Assembly: GCA_020072965.1 (NCBI GenBank)
Contig: JAIQFY010000009.1
Coordinates: 73,649-136,413 of the forward strand
Length of the DNA stretch: 62,765 nt
Source: Terriglobia bacterium
GTDB lineage: Bacteria > Acidobacteriota > Terriglobia > JAIQFV01
Direction of reading: 5' to 3'
Shown: positions 60,247 through 62,765 of the stretch, piece by piece
Numbering within the stretch: position 1 is the first letter of the stretch
How the letters are laid out: every line of letters starts with the position of its first letter
The notes under the pieces: generated by a model
What the model was told of the DNA's origin: nothing
The model's input: the letters and a program-made list of their open reading frames with translations, nothing else
Database searches by the model: none
Position numbers and translations under genes: made by a program

Positions 60247-60921
60247 ATGCCGCCCCGCGCGTTTTTCGACTCACAGCCACAGGCCCTTCATCCCCGCTAC
60301 ATTGCCATTGAAGGTCCGATTCACGTCGGAAAGTCCCGGCTGGTCGAGATCCTGGCTGAGCGCGTTCACGCCCGCCGGATCCTGGACTGCAGGGACAATC
60401 CCTTCTTGAGAGATTTTTACGAGGATCGGGCGGGAGCTGGCTTTGCTTCGCAGATGTACTTCCTGATGCAGCGATATAAATTGCTCAAGGAGTTCGACTC
60501 TTCGGCCTCTTATGCGTCGACCATCCTGAGCGATTTTATTTTTGAAAGGGACAAGATCTTTGCCTTCATAAATCTGGGCGATGAGGAACTCCGCATCTAC
60601 GAACAGTACTTCTCGCTGTTGAGCGAGCAACTTCCCAAGCCGGACCTGGTGATCTACCTTCAGACCACGACCGAAGCGCTCATGCGCCGGATTGAGAAAA
60701 GCGAGAAGAACTTCGAGGGCCAGATTTCATTCGATTACCTCACTGAAGTCGTCAAGGCCTTTGACCACTTCTTCTTTCATTACAGCGCCACTGACCTGCT
60801 GGTGATCAATACGGCGGAAATTGACTTCGTGGAGCGGAACGAGGATCTGAATGATTTGCTGCATCGCCTCCAACAACCCGTCAAAGGCACCCAGTATTAC
60901 CTACCCCTCAAATCAAAATGA
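60247..60921 (+). CDS. Deoxynucleoside kinase
   Basis: 224 residues, dNK family. P-loop GPIHVGKSRL, then NPFLRDFYED, FQ-type MYFLMQRYKLL, the DFIFERDKIFA segment (DRS-like site) and LQTTTEALMRRIEKSEKNFE. It phosphorylates deoxynucleosides for salvage; the base preference cannot be read from sequence. Next genes are panB and panC. No Shine-Dalgarno ahead of the ATG. Confidence 0.9.
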   Translation: MPPRAFFDSQPQALHPRYIAIEGPIHVGKSRLVEILAERVHARRILDCRDNPFLRDFYEDRAGAGFASQMYFLMQRYKLLKEFDSSASYASTILSDFIFERDKIFAFINLGDEELRIYEQYFSLLSEQLPKPDLVIYLQTTTEALMRRIEKSEKNFEGQISFDYLTEVVKAFDHFFFHYSATDLLVINTAEIDFVERNEDLNDLLHRLQQPVKGTQYYLPLKSK

Positions 60922-61431
60922 TCCCGGAAAGCCAGAAAATCTCAAGTTCCAAACACCAGGATCCAACCAGGTTTCAGAGATCAGGCTCCTGGAGCGGCCA
61001 AGGCCGATGTTAAATACCGCTCCGCAGGAAATTGCGTGCTCCGTCAGGTAACGCATCTTTTCCTGCCCTGAAAGGGCAGTCTTCAACAGCCTGGGGCAAC
61101 GCCCCAGGACCAAGGAATATTATTGATCCTTCATTTGCCCTGTAAGGGCAATCCTGTGGTGGGGAGGTCTTCCATGGTGAGGATCGCTGGAACCCGGGTG
61201 GAGGAAGTCATGCAATAATGCCTACCGCGTGAATGCCTTCTTGAGGTACAATAGAAATGGAATGAGCTTTGCCGAAGGCTGGATTTGAATGAGCCAACCA
61301 CGGGAGCCGCGACCGCCACAATGCAGTCCGTTGAGCGGAACGCCGGTTCACTCCCGGGCGTGGTGCGGCGTTGTTCGGTCAGCACGATAAGGCCCGTGAA
61401 GGTTCTACCAATTCTTTTGGAGGATACTTCG
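60922..61431. other. Intergenic region, 510 bases, with REP hairpins
   Basis: Between the kinase and panB. It holds CCAAACACC/AAGTTCC bits near 60945 and the REP pair at 61064-61151. A TACAAT is at about 61247. The panB ribosome site GGAGGA is near 61420. Confidence 0.6.
61064..61151. repeat. Solitary REP pair, no transposase
   Basis: TGCCCTGAAAGGGCA (61064-61078), CCTGGGGCAACGCCCCAGG (61090-61108) and TTGCCCTGTAAGGGCAA (61135-61151). Same motifs and order as the ends of the IS200-like element 40 kb away. Confidence 0.85.
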
Positions 61432-62301
61432 ATGAGTCAACAGAGTACGTCTCAACCCGCCCAGATTACCGTCCCGAAGATTTTCCAAAGAAAATTCAAT
61501 CGTGACAAGATCACCTGTCTCACGGCATATGATTTTTCGATGGCCCGCATTGTCGATGAGGCCGGGATCGACATCATCCTGGTCGGCGATTCGGTGGGGA
61601 TGGTTCAGCTCGGGTACGATTCCACATTACCCGTGGGTATGGAGGAAATGTTGATGCACGTGCGGGCTGTGCGGCGAGGAGTCGGGCGGGCCTTATTGGT
61701 AGCCGACATGCCCTACGGCTCCTTTCAGGTCAGCGAGGAAGAGGCAGTCCGCAATGCTCTCCGGTTCGTCAAGGAGGGCGGCGCTGAGGCAGTCAAACTG
61801 GAAGGCGGCGTGAAGCGAGCTTCGCTGGTGAACCGGTTGATGGACGCGGAAGTCCCGGTGATGGGACACGTCGGTCTGACGCCCCAGTCCCTGCTCAATT
61901 TCGGCGGTTTTAAGGTTCAGGGACAAACCGAGGCCGCCGGAGAGCGCATTCTGGAGGACGCCCTGGCCCTCGATGCAGCGGGCGTATTTTCGATTGTCCT
62001 CGAAGGGATCCCCCGCGACCTCGCCCAGCGAATCACGGCAGCCGTCAAGGCCCCCACCATCGGCATTGGCGCAGGGCCTGACTGTGACGGCCAGGTGCTG
62101 GTCCTGAACGATCTGCTCGGCCTGAACAGCGGGCGTGTTCCCAAGTTCGTGCGGCAATACGCGCACCTCCGCGAATCCGCGGCCTCTGCCATTTCCGAAT
62201 TCATTGAGGATGTCAAGAATTCCCGCTTCCCTTCCGACCAGGAATCCTATCATTCGGAAACCCCCCATGGAAATCGTATCCAAAGCATCTCGAATGCGTG
62301 A
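61432..62301 (+). CDS. panB: 3-methyl-2-oxobutanoate hydroxymethyltransferase PanB
   Basis: 289 residues from ATG 61432, with TTGGAGGA upstream; the longer frame has no family similarity. It makes ketopantoate for pantothenate/CoA. Visible: LTAYDFSMARIVDEAGID, LVGDSVGMV, ADMPYGSFQ, KLEGG, MGHVGLTPQS and IGIGAGPDCDGQVLV. The panC start overlaps the panB end by 35 bases. Confidence 0.97.
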   Translation: MSQQSTSQPAQITVPKIFQRKFNRDKITCLTAYDFSMARIVDEAGIDIILVGDSVGMVQLGYDSTLPVGMEEMLMHVRAVRRGVGRALLVADMPYGSFQVSEEEAVRNALRFVKEGGAEAVKLEGGVKRASLVNRLMDAEVPVMGHVGLTPQSLLNFGGFKVQGQTEAAGERILEDALALDAAGVFSIVLEGIPRDLAQRITAAVKAPTIGIGAGPDCDGQVLVLNDLLGLNSGRVPKFVRQYAHLRESAASAISEFIEDVKNSRFPSDQESYHSETPHGNRIQSISNA

Positions 62302-62765
62302 GGTGGCCAGGGCGCTCCATGCCCGCCAACAGTCCCTCGCATTCGTCCCCACCATGGGGGCTTTGCACGAGGGTCATCTGAGCCTGGTCCGGCGGGCGCG
62401 CGAACTCGCCGACGCCGTCGTCGTGTCCATCTTTGTCAACCCCGCCCAGTTTGGACCCAATGAGGACTTCACCCGATATCCCCGCGATCTCGAAAATGAC
62501 TGCCGAATGCTCTCCGCCCTGGGCGTCGATTATCTATTCACTCCTGAAGTCGGGGAAATGTATCCGGACGATTCCCGTACTTTCGTTGAAGTGGAACGCT
62601 GGGGAGATTACCTTTGTGGGGCCACTCGTCCCGGCCATTTTCGCGGTGTAACGACCGTGGTCGCGAAACTGTTTAACATTGTCATGCCCGACTTTGCGGT
62701 GTTCGGACGGAAGGATGCACAGCAGGCGATTCTCATCGAACGGATGACCCGCGACTTGAAATTCG
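62267..62765 (+). CDS. panC: Pantothenate synthetase PanC, 3' end outside window
   Basis: The first 166 residues are visible and the frame stays open to the end. PTMGALHEGHLSLV (His34 and His37, ATP-binding), SIFVNPAQFGPNEDFTRYPR, GHFRGVTTVVAKLFNIV and FGRKDAQQ identify PanC, which ligates pantoate and beta-alanine. ATG 62267 lies within panB, so the two are translationally coupled. Confidence 0.96.
   Translation, partial: MEIVSKASRMREVARALHARQQSLAFVPTMGALHEGHLSLVRRARELADAVVVSIFVNPAQFGPNEDFTRYPRDLENDCRMLSALGVDYLFTPEVGEMYPDDSRTFVEVERWGDYLCGATRPGHFRGVTTVVAKLFNIVMPDFAVFGRKDAQQAILIERMTRDLKF

Overview
The window looks like a chromosomal segment of a Gram-negative, high-GC bacterium, most likely an Acidobacteriota. 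The clues are a GWxTD-domain secreted protein, outer-membrane barrels ending in Phe, a deoxynucleoside kinase next to panBC, and a 16S rRNA whose 5' part reads like that phylum. I could not run a tree, so the phylum is an inference. Almost everything is housekeeping or conserved accessory DNA; I see no prophage, CRISPR array, toxin cluster or large island.

Layout. 1-5451: end of a DUF1259 protein, an ABC permease, a PAP2 phosphatase next to a diacylglycerol-glycosyltransferase-like enzyme, and a convergent lipoprotein hydrolase. 5803-10038: a large secreted HEYGH metallopeptidase. 10196-14221: dnaK, a small heat shock protein and dnaJ. 14381-19836: AIM24 protein, a DnaC/IstB-like ATPase bracketed by two long imperfect inverted repeats, cyaY, ispG and an M28 peptidase. 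19869-21188: an IS200-like (REP-associated type) transposase flanked by inverted REP hairpins, plus an internally deleted relic copy. 21390-23504: methionine salvage mtnB-mtnD-mtnC. 23870-26867 (minus): 2-oxoacid:ferredoxin oxidoreductase korDABC. 27378-31126: CDGSH protein, class I fumarase, an exported protein and a TPR protein. 31220-31453 (minus): cold shock protein with a long leader. 32040-37330 (minus): complete rRNA operon 16S-tRNA-Ile-tRNA-Ala-23S-5S with promoter, boxA sites and a 23S processing stem. 37518-40447 (minus): rhomboid protease, glyA, rpiB. 40596-47547: GWxTD protein, an outer-membrane barrel, ruvB, an exported repeat protein and folK. 47868-60112: an elaborate Kdp potassium-uptake locus. 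60208-62765: deoxynucleoside kinase, panB and the start of panC.

The Kdp locus is the most distinctive part. A porin-like barrel precedes two tiny membrane peptides (28 and 29 residues; the second is KdpF), KdpA, KdpB and KdpC. Then comes a HAMP/PAS histidine-kinase homologue whose phospho-accepting His is replaced (Gly401-Lys402 where His-Glu is expected) while its ATP-binding boxes remain. KdpD is split into a stand-alone KdpD/USP sensor (387 aa) and a separate DUF4118-GAF-kinase (518 aa, intact His291), with a small membrane protein between them, followed by KdpE. This suggests a K+ signalling circuit in which a kinase-dead or atypical receptor works beside a two-piece KdpD.

The second theme is dispersed structured DNA. 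I see: three long inverted repeats built from degenerate TTTGGAATT units, each just upstream of a gene; related arrays in the rRNA spacers; REP elements linked to the transposase; heptad repeats in the rhomboid leader; and several perfect hairpins. A sigma70-type promoter and an intrinsic terminator at 31596-31727 define a possible ~95-nt small RNA or attenuated leader upstream of the cold shock gene.
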